Positions 1 to 11,758 of a DNA stretch of 64,000 nt are shown piece by piece (position 1 is the first letter of the stretch; each line of letters opens with the position of its first letter). This stretch comes from Thermothelomyces thermophilus ATCC 42464 (Eukaryota; Ascomycota; Sordariomycetes; Sordariales; Chaetomiaceae): NCBI RefSeq assembly GCF_000226095.1, contig NC_016478.1, positions 3,772,001-3,836,000 of the forward strand, written 5' to 3'. Under the pieces are notes generated by a model that was given only the letters and a program-made list of their open reading frames with translations, was not told where the DNA came from and made no database searches. A program made the translations under genes and the position numbers.

Positions 1-1095
1 CCTTAATACATTAATTATTAGCCCTTAGCTACTTGGTAAGCTTTTAACTTACTATAGGGTGTTTAGTATAGTTGCTTTATAATATTATCCTCTTTTGGAA
101 AGCACTTTACTAGACTTATATAATATAACCTACTTAGTTAACGATAAGAAGTTCCTTTTACCTAGGACGTTTATTAAGGTAGATAATCTTAAGTTTGTCA
201 AAGTAGGTATAACGACCTTTCCTATTAGTAGAAGGGGTACTTAGGTGATTAAGAATATTCTAGATAGACTACGTAAATCGTATACTAAGAACCTAACGCT
301 TAAGGATATCGCTATCGTCGAAGGATTCTATATTAATATTGTCTCAGAAGCTCTATTACTTAAGGTAGGCGCTTAGTACTATAGCTTAGATTACTTACTA
401 CGTTTCGGAATACTAGAAAATAACATTATCCTTTATAAGTTAAAATGTAAGTATAATCTTACCTTCCTCGAATATAAGCTACTTTCCTACTACTCGAGCT
501 TCCTAGACTACGTCTTAATTAGTAAAGCAGGTATCGTAAACGTTTATATATCCTTATAGAACATGTTTACTATATATAGTAGAAGGTTCCAGACGTAAGC
601 GTTACCTATCGTAAGAGAGGATACTAAGGATCTTTAGCACTTAAGAGCTAGCTATCTCGAACTAGAAGCGTTAAAAGCGCTTATTAATAACGTTAGAAAT
701 GTCTATATTAAGGGGATAGCGTGTATTAAGTGCAAGAGCTATATTTATACTTATATAAGTAAGGTTATCTCTAGGAAAACACTACCTAAGTAAAAGTCTA
801 CACGCCTATTCTAGCGAGTAGCCTAGAATCTATTCGACTATCCTAAAGCAATTAATGGATCGCGATAGCTGCTTATAATTGTTAACAAGTATAGTAGGAA
901 GCTCTTCCCTTTCTTTTTAATAACAAAGTTACTAGACTAGATTATAGGAGTCATCTAGAATTTCGAGAGCTAGGTAAGACGCTAATATAGGCTTACTATT
1001 TATGAGATTAAGTAGGATATTGATACTATAACGATTAGTTTAGCAAGATATATACTAATATATTACTAGACTTAGGCTATAGAAAGCAATATTAA
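1..1095 (+). mobile_element. Ty1/Copia retrotransposon fossil, left part
   Basis: This AT-rich stretch reads on the + strand as the middle of a Copia polyprotein. The GAG-pre-integrase region lies around 270-560 and the start of the integrase core around 780-980. The element begins outside the window and is cut at 1095 by the Gypsy insertion; its pol resumes after 16,230. It is a heavily decayed copy with many breaks, biased towards A+T as expected from RIP. It must be older than the two Gypsy insertions it contains. The family call rests on the order pre-integrase, integrase, then reverse transcriptase, as in Pseudoviridae. Confidence 0.75.
1091..1095. repeat. Target-site duplication ATTAA, left copy (outer Gypsy)
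   Basis: The five bases directly before the outer 5' LTR are ATTAA and recur directly after the outer 3' LTR at 16231-16235. Five-bp duplications are usual for Ty3/Gypsy integrases. The match fixes both ends of the outer element. Confidence 0.85.
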
Positions 1096-1520
1096 TGTCA
1101 CAGAAATATACATGTAGGACGCCGCCTAAGCCGCCTTCCTCGGCAGGCCAATAGAACAATAGGCACAAATGGACCAATTAGGAAAGGATCACGCTTAGCA
1201 AAGTGATCTATATACTATAGGATCACTAATATAGTTATAATCCTAACAGCAAAGGATCATTAAGTAAAGAGTGATCCTAGGATTATATATATATATAGAT
1301 AGTCACTCGTTACAATAGACTCTAGGAGTTTACTAGTAATAGTAACTCACAATTACAATACTTATACTAAGCACTATTATTAACTACTATAAGAGATAAC
1401 TCTAGTATTATTATAAACCCTTTAGCTTTACCAAATCCCTTAGACGACCTGCCTACTTATCCCGCTCAATCTACCTTCGTCTAAACCCTTTTAGAAGAAG
1501 TCTAAGTCAGGTTCGTTACA
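1096..1520 (+). repeat. 5' LTR of outer Gypsy element
   Basis: It begins TGTCACAGAAATATAC and ends GGTTCGTTACA, and it aligns along its whole length with 15806-16230. It belongs to the same LTR family as the inner element's LTRs but in opposite orientation. Confidence 0.88.
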
Positions 1521-4154
1521 CGTTGCTATCACTCCCTTTGTTCTATCATAGTTTAGAACGGAGGTAACTTCAACCTCGATATCGACATAGCTACTAACGT
1601 TATAGCCGAATAGCTGCTCGTTTAGCTTGGTTAACTCTATTAGCGGATCTAGGAGTTAGACTAGAGAGACAAGGCTACTTAAGCTCGAATTAAGAAACTC
1701 GAGAATAGCGAAAAGCACTTGTAGAAGCTAGTTAACGAGGCCTATACCAAAATCAAGGCACTTAAGGACGCTAAAGCGAGCTATATTAAGATCGAACTAC
1801 CTAGTAAATATAGAGGAACCAAGGAGGACCTTATAAAATTCCTAATAAACCTTTGATCTTACTTCTGGCTTAATAATAATAAGTTTCTAGACGATAAAGC
1901 TAAAGTCCTCTATATAGCTATAAGACTAGAGGGTAAGGTACTTAGATGGTTTAAGCCTATATAGAATGACTACCTTATTAAGGAAGATAAAGACGACTAA
2001 GATATATTTATATAGGTAGTCTTTCGATCCTATAACTATTTTAAAGAAGAGCTTTAGAAGGTTTTTGGTAATGAAGATAAGAAGATTTATATATAAGAAA
2101 GACTTACTAATCTCTAATAGACTAAGTTAGTAACCTCTTATATTATATAGTTTAGATAAGATATATTTAAGTCTTAGCTTAATGACAAGGCGTTAATGTA
2201 ATTATTCTATAATAGCTTAAAGGAAAAGGTTAAAGATAAGCTATATAAGTATAATCGGCCTAAGACCTTAGATAAATATATTATATAGGCTATTAGAATC
2301 GATAATCGACTCTATATATAGGAGTAATAAAAATAAAGCTAAATAAATAGAACTATAGTTAAGGCTAATGACAAGAAAAAGCAAGCATATATTAGTACCT
2401 TATATAGGACGTACCTTAGAGCTATAGATATAGATATAATATAGAAGTAAGACTAGAAGAAGACGACTAAAGACAAGTCCTATATTACCTACTATAACTA
2501 TAGAAAGAAAGGGTACTATAAGTAAGGATGTCAAAGCCTAAAGAAAGAGTAAAAGATAGTCCCTAGAAAGGAAATTATAGCTATCGATAAAACTACTAAG
2601 GACGTTATCGAAGTAACGGCTATAAGCTACAAAGATAGGGGCAGTGATATAGACAGTCTTAGATACGACGGCAACGGTAAAGACGAACAAGCACCATACT
2701 CCGAACTGGTCACTATAGACCTAGAGATAGGTCTTGCTAAATAGGACACGGTAGGAGAATACACACTACCAATTTCGATTCTCTTAGCCTTAAGGCAATA
2801 GGGTTTTACGGTTATATAGAGGCAAGATAGATCATAGATAACTAATACCTAAGGAATCGAAAGACCTAGACCTAATGTTCTATTCCTCTAGGAACAAATT
2901 AAATGGTACTGTAATAAAGTTTTCTAGCTTAATATAGAACTACGTAAATAGGATAGATGCTTGATTTAACTCGTCTAGTAGAGCGATAAGATAAGGGACG
3001 AGATAAGGGAACTCTAATATATTATAGAAACTATTAAAGGAAAATAGCCTATAATATATAATAGGCCTAATAGCTATACTAAGTATCTTAACGACTAGTA
3101 ACTTAGTAATGATATATAGAACCCAGAAAACTAGTTTATATATATAAACCATAGAAAAGACAAGTATATGTAGGGAAGTTACTAGAAGAAATACTCTTAC
3201 TATAGCATTAGAGTACCTATAGTCTATATATAATGGGAAGGATTTAGAAAAGAATTCTAATACCTCTTAGGCAACGCTATATAACTATATCCTCGATATA
3301 AGGCATATATACAAGTGCCCTAGTTCTAGTATATAGTATATAGATGCCAATACTACTTCTATAACAAATTCGAAAACAATTACTAGCTAACCTAACAAGG
3401 AAATGAAGACGGAAGCCTCTACCCTATAGAATAGGTCTATAATGTAGGAAACAGAGCAGCCAAATTACTCTAGAAGATCGAAGCCTACGATCTAGAAGGC
3501 ATTACAATAGTTCTAAGACGAGCCTAGCCTAGGCACTACGGAACAGGACAAGACATATAGGACTCGTGCTAGAGCAACGATTGCCTCTATCACGTAGACG
3601 AAAAGAAATCGCGAATTTAGGAGCTTTAGATAAAGCTATAGTATATACAACGAGAAGTAGAACAGACTTAATAGTAGAAAGCCGTAAGCACTTAATAGCT
3701 TATAGAAATAAGCACAATTGACGAAGCTACTATTAGCTAAATAACCGAAGAGGTTAGCACTAACCTAGGAAATAGGTCAGGGCCCTTCGAGGGGCCCGGA
3801 AACTATTAACGCCCGTATAGTGGTAGGTGGTAGCGTAGTATAGGAGGAACTAGCGTAAGAGATTACTATATTGAGACCTCCTAGTAGAAATATAGGAAAT
3901 TGCTATAATCTTTAGACGATAGCAGCAAGATAAGCGACTATAGATAACAATATAATAGAAATAGTACGAAATGCTTATACTAGTAGATAATAGAGTAGAG
4001 ATAAACCTAATTTCGCCAACACTTGTAAATTAGCTATGGATACCTTAGAGAATAAAGCGGAAGTATAGTATAATCAAAGGGCCATTTCTGATATAATAGG
4101 TATATAAGGAAACCGAACCGATTAATATTATTATAATAGGGAAGACTATAGTAG

Positions 4155-4159
4155 TTATA
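4155..4159. repeat. Target-site duplication TTATA, left copy (inner Gypsy)
   Basis: TTATA precedes the inner element and is repeated exactly at 11754-11758. This defines the insertion of the inner Gypsy copy into the outer one. Confidence 0.85.
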
Positions 4160-4607
4160 TGTGACGAACCCAACTCAGACTTCTTCTGAAAGGGTCCAGA
4201 CGGAGGTGGATTGAGCGGGACAAGCAGGCGGGTCGTCTGAGGGATTCGGTGAAGCCAAAGGGTTCACAACAACACTTAGAGTTGTCTCTCACAGTAATTA
4301 GCAATGCTTGGTATGAGTACTGTGATTGTGATTGTTACCACTGGTGAACTCCTAGAGTCCACTATAACGAGTGACTAGCTAGCTATATATATATAATTGT
4401 CTGTCCTTCTTTAATAGTTATCACTAGTACCACTTCTCCTTTCACTTCATGATTCTGCGTTGTCGACGGTGACATGTTATTATCACTAGTGAAGACCTTA
4501 GTCTTGGCGGTGATAATCTTCTAATTAGTCCGTCAAGTGATTGGCTGTCGGAATGTCCCGCGTCCTGGCTGCAGCCTGCCAGGCCGCCCATGTGCTTATT
4601 CGTAATA
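4160..4607 (-). repeat. 3' LTR of inner Gypsy element
   Basis: In window orientation it starts TGTGACGAACCC and matches 11306-11753 along its full 448 bp. It contains a short alternating TA tract near 4383-4397. Differences from the other LTR are C/T and G/A changes. Confidence 0.9.
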
Positions 4608-4818
4608 CGATGCCCCTCCTTCAAGGCTTTCGACCCGAAAGCCCTCTTAGGCCGTTTCAAATAGCGCTAATAACCCTTCGCTTGTGAGTACTGTATTCTC
4701 CCTGTTTCTGCGTCGCGGTCGCCATGTTGACAAAATGCCGATAGAGAAACGGAAGTCGTATTCTGCACGTTACCGTGCTTCCCTTGCTTAGAACATCGCT
4801 GAGAACGGTTTTGTCGTT

Positions 4819-5374
4819 ATGCCTTGCTCTTGGTGCGCGTCGCAAGGCCTTGTTTGCAAAATGATCGTACGTACGAAGCGTTGCGAAGCCTGCGTTTGTC
4901 GAGGTCGTTCTTACGATGGCTCTGGCATACCGCTTTCTTCCTGTAAGTACGTCTCCTTTTCTTTTTTTTTTTTTTTTCCTTTGAATGTGATTCCTGATGT
5001 TCGTTCTAGTGGATCGCATTCTCTAGGAGCAGCGTCGTATCAAGGATGCTAAACGTCGTGCCGAACTTGAGCTAGATAAATCTTAACGCCATCTGGAAGA
5101 AGCCTAGCGCGAGTTATCCGAAAAGCTTGCGCGGCTCCGGCGTCTTCGTTAGTAGAAGGAGTTTTTGGTGGAGAAAGGTGCCGACATGGTGGCGCGTGGT
5201 CTGTCGACCTTGGACGAGTTGGAGGAGGTTGAGCGGCAAGAGACGCCTGCTATGCCCTCGTCACAGATTAATGATGCCGTCGATGCTATCGACTGGGGCG
5301 CCGTCTTTGGTTCTGTCCCGGGTTTTCCTTTAGTCGATCCGGATTCTGCCGGTGGAACTGTTCCAGTTTCTTAG
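4819..5374 (+). mobile_element. Antisense cysteine-rich reading frame inside inner Gypsy element
   Basis: On the strand opposite to gag-pol, between the end of pol and the 3' LTR, lies a reading frame that opens with a cysteine cluster (residues 3, 6 and 12, then further Cys near 22, 25 and 27). Basic and then acidic, coiled-coil-prone segments follow up to about 5374. The composition is protein-like, and the counterpart in the outer copy is still recognisable, so this is a regular part of the family rather than chance. The Cys spacing resembles fungal zinc-cluster or zinc-knuckle proteins, but I cannot assign a family. It is part of a dead element. Confidence 0.55.
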
Positions 5375-8300
5375 GGCAGTTTAAATTCTTGACTGGTTCC
5401 TATGAGTTGTCCTCTGGTCCAAAATCAAGCCATTTGACCAGGTACTGTAGTTCCCTGTTGATAATACGTGAATCTAGAATTTCTTTGACGTCCTATTCTT
5501 CCTCTTCGTCCTCTGCTTCGATGTGTGTGGCAACCTTGGCGTTTTTTGGTATTGGTTCGAGAAGTGAAATATGAAAAACATCCGTCTGTAGTCGTATAGA
5601 TGACGGTAACGATAGTCGGTAGTTAGATGTCGAAATTCGTTCTTTGATAACGAAGGGTCCGACCTTCTTGAAGTCTAGCTTCGTGCTTGGTCGTTTGGTT
5701 CGCAAGTTTCGTGCGATTAGGTAGACTTTGTCTCCCCTCTCTAGGCGAGGTCCCTCGAGCCTGTGTTTGTCGTAGTAGTTCTTTATTCTGGTTTTGACAA
5801 ACTCGAGTTCCTTCTTGAGCTTCTCGTGCAGTGTGTGCATCTGTTCTGCTTTGACTGCTGCTCTTGGCACTATGACCTCTGGTCCTTGCCTAAGGTCTGC
5901 TTCGTATCCGTAGTTCGCAAAGAACGGTGTGACTTTGGTCGTTTCTATTGGTGTCGTGTTGTAGGCGAGTTGTGCTATTGGCAATAGTATGACCTAGTCG
6001 TTTTGCTAGTAGTTGACGTAAGAACGGAGATACTGTTCGACGATTTGGTTTAGTCGCTCCGTTTGTCCGTCGGTCTGTGGGTGATATGCCGTTGACAGTT
6101 TGCTGTTAACGCCCAATCGTTGCATTAACGCTTGCTAGAACTTCGATGCGAACTTGGTGTCTCTGTCGGTAATCTATTCTTGCGGCCAAGCATGTACTGA
6201 TATGACTTGCCGATAGATTACGTCTGCCAACTGTTCCGCTGTCTAGGACTCCTTATAGGGAAAGAAATATGCCCACTTAGTCAGGCGATCTACTATAGTA
6301 AGAATACTATCGTAGATTACTCCTGTGGCCGTGTCCTTGGATTCTGGTAGCTTTGTGATAAAGTCTATCGTAACTAAACTCTATGGTTTGTCAGCTGTTG
6401 GTAGTGGCTGAAGTAGCCTATATGGCTTGTGTCGTGCCGTTTTGCTTCGATTGCAGATGTCGCAGTTCCGTACGACTTCCTTGACCCGTGCCGTTAACTG
6501 TGGAAAGTCGTAGTGTTTCTTGACTTGTGCGATAGTCTTCGTGACTCCTTTATGTCCTCCGAGTTTTGACTCGTGGAGTTCTCGAATCATCCGCAGCTAT
6601 TGATCTTTGTCGTAGATGTACGCCTTGCCTTGGTACTAGAGTTTCCCATCTTTCTCTTCCACTTCGTCAGGTACCACTGGTCCGGGTGCTGCTTGATACT
6701 GTGCCTCGTTGATCCTTTCCTCTCGAAAGATTGTGTAGCATTCTAGGAACGAGTCAAGTGGATCATCTTCTACGGGTGTCTGCGTTTCGTGATGCAGTGT
6801 TCCGTCTGTTCGTTCCTTGAACAACGGTGGTGTCGTTCCTATTTATCCTTCCGTGTGATCCGTTCGTCGGCTTAAGATGTCTGCTCGTGCGTTTTCTTTG
6901 CCCTTCTTGTAGCGGATCTTGAAGTTGAATTCCGCGAGGAATTCTGCCTATCGTATTTGTCGTCCGTTGAGTTCCTTCGTCGTCGTGAAGTATCGCAAAT
7001 TCTTGTGATCCGTATACACTTGTACCGGTTTAATCGTGCCACTGAGGTATGGTCGCCATTCCTTGAAAGCTTCGACAATCGTAAGCAGTTCCTTGTCGTG
7101 GATCGGGTAATTGAGACGTGGTCCGTCGAGCTTCTTTGAAAAGAAGGCTATAGGATGTAGCTTCCCTTGTTCGTCTTGTTGTCCCAATTGTCCTCCGATG
7201 GCGTAGTCTGAAGCGTCCGTTTCCACCTCAAATGACTTCTTGGGGTCTGGCAGTACTAGTACTAGGTCTTTAGTAATGGCGTTGCGGATCTGCGTGAATG
7301 CTTGCTTGTGTTATTCTTCCTATTGGAATTTAGTATTCTTCTTGGTGAGTTCGTGTAAAGGTCGTGCGATCGCTCTAAAGTTCCTGATGAACATCCGGTA
7401 GAAGTTCGCAAATCCGATGAAACTTCGTACTTCTGTGACTGACGTCGGTCGTGGCCAATTCTTGATGGCTTTAACCTTTGAAGGTTCTATCCGGATTTGT
7501 CCCGGGGATATCTCGTATCCCAAAAACACCGTTTTCCTGACGTAGAATTCGCTCTTTTCCTTGTTGACTGATAGCTTATACGCGTGTAGCGCGTCTAGTA
7601 CTGCTTTTACGTGCTTCCGGTGTTCGTCCATCGTCTTAGAGAAGATGAGTATGTCGTCGAGATAACATACCGCAAATTTGTCGAGAAAGGGTCAGATAGC
7701 TTGATCAATCAGGGCTTGGAACGTTGCCGGCGCGTTCGTAAGTCTAAATGGCATGACGAGGTACTTGTAGTGGCTATAGGGTGTCCTAAAGGCCGTTTTC
7801 CACTCGTCGCCTTCTTTGATCTGTATGTGGTTGTAGGCCGATGGCAAGTCAAGACGCGTGAAATATTGGGCTCCTGCCAACTGATCTCGGAGCCGTGAGA
7901 TCAGCGGTAACGGGTATCGGTTTTTCACGGTCTGTTTGTTGAGTTGCCGATAGTCGACATATAACTGTAGCTTTCCGTCTTTCTTGGGCATAAACAGGAT
8001 TGGGTAGCCTGCTAGCGATGTCGACGGGCGGATATATCCTCTTCGAAGGTTCTCCTCTAAATATCGCTTAAGTTCTTCGTTCTGCGTCTGGCTCGTATGG
8101 TAAATCTTGAAGAACTTCAGTCGTGCTCCTTCCTTGAGCTTGATCTCGTGATCCCATGGGCCGTGTTCTAGTAATCCTTCTAGATGCTTTGGTTCGAATG
8201 CTAGGTGTCCTTCGTATTCCTTTGGTACTTCCCTAGTCTTGTCTCGTCTCTCGGTTTTCTGGTAGTATGCGAACTTGGTTCCGTCTATGGCGATGCTGGC

Positions 8301-9060
8301 GATTTCTCCTGTCTCAACCTACTACTCCAATTGCAGTGCTCTACATTCGTCAACGGAGAGAATAGCTATCGGCGATTTAGCTCGTTCCTCCTGTCGCGAT
8401 ATCGATGTCGTTGTGCCGCCTCTTCTAGAGTCCGTAGTGGTCTGCCTGCCACTGTCCGTCTCTTGCGGTGGATCCGTAGGACATGCCTTCCCCTGAGCAT
8501 CGTCCGCTCGCGATCCTTGTGTGCTCCCCATCTTGCTGGTCGAATACGACTCCGTTCGGGGTCGCAGGTAGCTACCATTCTTCTAGCTAATGTCTAGGTC
8601 GTAATCTTCATGCTATGGTAACCTTAATATTATGTCTTTGTCGTTGCTTATGTCTATAATGCTGAATACGACTGCTGTAGTCTTTCCTGCTATAGTGATG
8701 TCGATCGGTTCGGTCTCTCTACGTACCTATTACGTCGGAAATGGCCCTTTGACTATGCTATGCTTCTGCTTCATTCTCTAGGGTATCCGTAGCTGATTTA
8801 CAAGCGTCGGCGAAATCAGGTTCATCTCTGCTCCACTGTCCACTAGTGCGAGCATTTCGTGCTGTTTCTACTGTGCTGTTATCCACAATCGCTTGTCTTG
8901 CCGCCGTCGTCCAAAGATTGCGGCGATTTCCCATGTTCCTGCCGGGAGGTCTCGATATAGTGGTCTCTTGCGCTAGTTCCTCCTATACTGCGCTACTACT
9001 CGCTGCTACGCGGGCGTTAATGGTTTCCGGGCCCCTCGAAGGGCCCTGACCCGTTTCCTA
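5370..9060 (-). mobile_element. Inner Gypsy pol region (protease, RT, RNase H, integrase, chromodomain-like end)
   Basis: The minus strand gives recognisable Ty3/Gypsy pol blocks in the canonical order. RT shows PLPLI and TRLDLPSAYN around 7900-7840. RNase H opens with METDASDYAIGG at 7226. The integrase zinc-finger-like H/C motif (CDICNRSK) lies near 6450, and the chromodomain-like YLVKWLDFG lies near 5450-5400. The aspartic protease should fall upstream of RT, about 8300-8900, but its motif is less clear to me. This is a fossil, broken many times. Confidence 0.85.
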
Positions 9061-10259
9061 GGTTAGTACTGACCTCTTCGGTTGTTCGGCTAATAGCGGC
9101 TTCGTCGATCGTGCTCATTTCCGTGAGCCATTGAGTGCTTGCGGCTTCCTACCATTGGGTCCGTTCTGCTTTCCGTCGTGCGTGCTATAGCTTCGTCTAA
9201 AGCTCCCGAATTCGCAATTTCTTTTCGTCCGCGTGATAGAGGCAATCGTTGCTCTAGCACGAGTCCTATATGTCTCGTCCGGTTTCGTAGTGCCTAGGCC
9301 AGACTCGTTTTGGAACTACCGTAATGCCTTCTAGATTGCGAGTTTCGATCTTCTAGAGCAATTCGGCCGCTTTGTTTCCTGTATCGTAGACCTATTCTAT
9401 AGGGCATAAGTCTCCGTCCCTGTTTTCCTGTCGGGTCGGCCAGTGATTGTTTTCGAATTTGTCGCGGAAGTGATATCGGCATTCGTGTGCCACACACTAG
9501 AACCAGGGCACTTGTGCATGTGCCTCGTGTCGCGGGTGTAGTCGCGTGGCGTCGCCTGGAAGGTATTGGAATTCTTTCTCGAATCCTTCCCATTGTACGT
9601 GGACCGTAGGTACTCTAATGCTAAGGTAGGAGTGTTTCTTCTAGTAGCTTTCCTACGTACGTTTGTCTTTTCCGCGGTTCGCTCGCATGAACTGGTATTC
9701 TGGGTTCTGTACGTTGTTGCTAAGTTGCTGGCCGTCAAGATGCTTGGTGTAGCTATCAGGCCTATCATATATCACGGGCTGTTCTCCTTTGATAGTTTCT
9801 ACAATACGTCGGAGTTCCCTCATTTCGTCCTTCATCTCATCGCTCTGCTAGGCGAGTCGAGTCAAGCGTTCATCCCGTTCGCGCAGTTCCGTGTTGAGTC
9901 GGAAAACTTCGTTACGGTACCATTCGATTCGTTCCTAGAGGAATAGAGCATCGGGTCCAGGTCTTTCGATTCCTTAGGTGTCGGTTGTCCACGATCTATC
10001 CTGCCTCTACGTGACCGTGAAACCCCACTGTCCTAAGGCCGGGAGAATCGAAGCTGGCGGTGCATATTCTCCTGCCATGTCCCATTCGGCAAGACCTGTC
10101 TCTGGATCCATAGTGACCAGTTCGGAGTTCGGTGCTTGTTCGTCTTCACCGTTGCCGTCGTGTCCGAGACTGTCCGTGTCACTGCCCTTGTCTTCGTAGC
10201 TCGTGGCCGCTACTTCGATGACGTCCTTGGTGGTTTCGTCGATGGCTGCAATTTCCTTT

Positions 10260-11278
10260 CCCGGGGTTGGTTTCTATCCTTTCTTCGGGCTTCGGCATTC
10301 TCGCTTGTAGTGCCCTTTCTTTCTGTAGTTATAGTAGGTGATATTGGACTTGTCTTTGGTCGTCTTCTTCTGGTCCTGCTTCTGCGTTGCGTCTATATCT
10401 ATGGCTCTAGGGTGCGTCCCGTACGAAGTACTGACGTACGCTCGCTTTTTCTTGTCGTTGGCCTTAACCGTGGTTCCATTCATTTGACCTTGTTTCTGCT
10501 GCTCTCGTGCGTAGAGTCGATCATCGATTCTGATGGCCTGTGTGATGTATTCATCCAGAGTCTCAGGCCGATCGTACTTGTATAGCTTGTCCTTGACCTT
10601 TTCCTTCAAGCCGTTATAGAACAATTGCATCAACGCCTCGTCGTTAAGCTGAGACTTGAGCATGTCCTGTCTGAATTGTGCGGTGTAGGAGGCTGCTGAC
10701 TTGGTCTGTCGGAGATTGGCGAGTCTTTCTTACGTATAAATCTTCTCGTCTTTGTCGCCAAAAACCTTCCGAAGCTCTTCTTCGAAACGGTCGTAGGACT
10801 GAAAGACTGCCTGCGTGAACGCGTCTCGGTCGTCTTTATCTTCCTCGGTGAGATAGTCGTTCCACGTAGGCTCGAACTATCTAAGTGCCTTGCCCTCTAG
10901 TCTCGTGGCTGTGTAGAGGACTTTGGCTTTGTCATCTGGAAACTTGTCATCATTAAGCCAGAAGTAGGATTAGAGGTTTGTTAGGAATCCTGCGAGATCC
11001 TCCTTGGTTCCTCCATATTTGCCAGGTAGTTCGATCTTAATGCGCTTCGCTTTGGCGCCCTCGAGTGCCTCGATTTTGGCGTAGGCCTCGTTGACCAACT
11101 TCTGCGAGTACTTTTCGCGGTTCTCGAGTTCCTTGATTCGAGCTTGAGCAGCCTTGTCTCTCTGGTCCAACTCCTGAACCCGCTGCTGGAGTTGACCAAG
11201 CTGAGTGAGCAGCTGTTCGGCCGTGACGTCGGTAGCCATGTCGATGTCGAGGTCGAAGTCACCTCCGTTCTGAACCAT
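10260..11278 (-). mobile_element. Inner Gypsy gag region
   Basis: Reading starts 27 bases inside the 5' LTR. The N-terminal 100 residues are Gln/Glu/Lys-rich and coiled-coil-like. The middle resembles retrotransposon Gag capsid sequence (FYNGLKEKVKDKLYKYDRP near 10,620). The C-terminal end carries a CCHC-like knuckle (YYNYRKKGHYKREC, first Cys apparently replaced). It is a fossil with several breaks. Confidence 0.8.
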
Positions 11279-11305
11279 GACAGAACAAAGGGAGTGGTAA
11301 CAACG

Positions 11306-11753
11306 TGTGACGAACCCAACTTAGACTTCTTCTGAAAGGGTCCAGACGGAGGTGGATTGAGCGGGACAAGCAGGCGGGTCGTCTAAGGGATTCGGTGAAG
11401 CTAAAGGGTTTACAACAACACTTAGAGTTGTCTCTTACAGTAATCAGCAATGCTTGGTATGAGTACTGTGATTGTGATTGTTACCACTGGTGAACTCCCA
11501 GAGTCCACTATAACGAGTGACTAGCTAGCTATATATATATAATTGTCTGTCCTTCTTCAATAGTTATCACCAGTACCACTTCTCCTTTCACTTCGTGATT
11601 CTGCGTTGTCGACGGTGACATGTTATTATCACCAGTGAAGACCTTAGTCTTGGCGGTGATAATCTTCTGATTGGTCCGTCAAGTGATTGGCTGTCGGAAT
11701 GTCCCGCGTCCTGGCTGCAGCCTGCCAGGCCGCCCATGTGCTTATTTGTGACA
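11306..11753 (-). repeat. 5' LTR of inner Gypsy element
   Basis: In element orientation it starts TGTCACAAATAAGC and ends GGTTCGTCACA. It is 448 bp and is the partner of 4160-4607. Confidence 0.9.
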
Positions 11754-11758
11754 TTATA
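11754..11758. repeat. Target-site duplication TTATA, right copy (inner Gypsy)
   Basis: It is an exact repeat of 4155-4159. The outer element's sequence resumes here. Confidence 0.85.

Larger units (their letters stand above)
4160..11753 (-). mobile_element. Inner Ty3/Gypsy (chromovirus-like) retrotransposon fossil
   Basis: This 7594-bp element is read on the minus strand, with two 448-bp LTRs, a perfect TTATA duplication and a purine-rich tract (AGGAGGGGC in element sense) next to its 3' LTR near 4611-4620. Gag, with an N-terminal coiled-coil-like part, starts at 11,278 and reaches a zinc-knuckle-like region near 10,280-10,330. Reverse transcriptase follows at about 7990-7320, RNase H at about 7226-6900, integrase at about 6590-5600 and a chromodomain-like end at about 5500-5370. 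Pol is interrupted in roughly twenty places, so the copy is dead. It is the youngest element here: its LTRs differ at only about 15-20 sites, all transitions. Confidence 0.92.
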
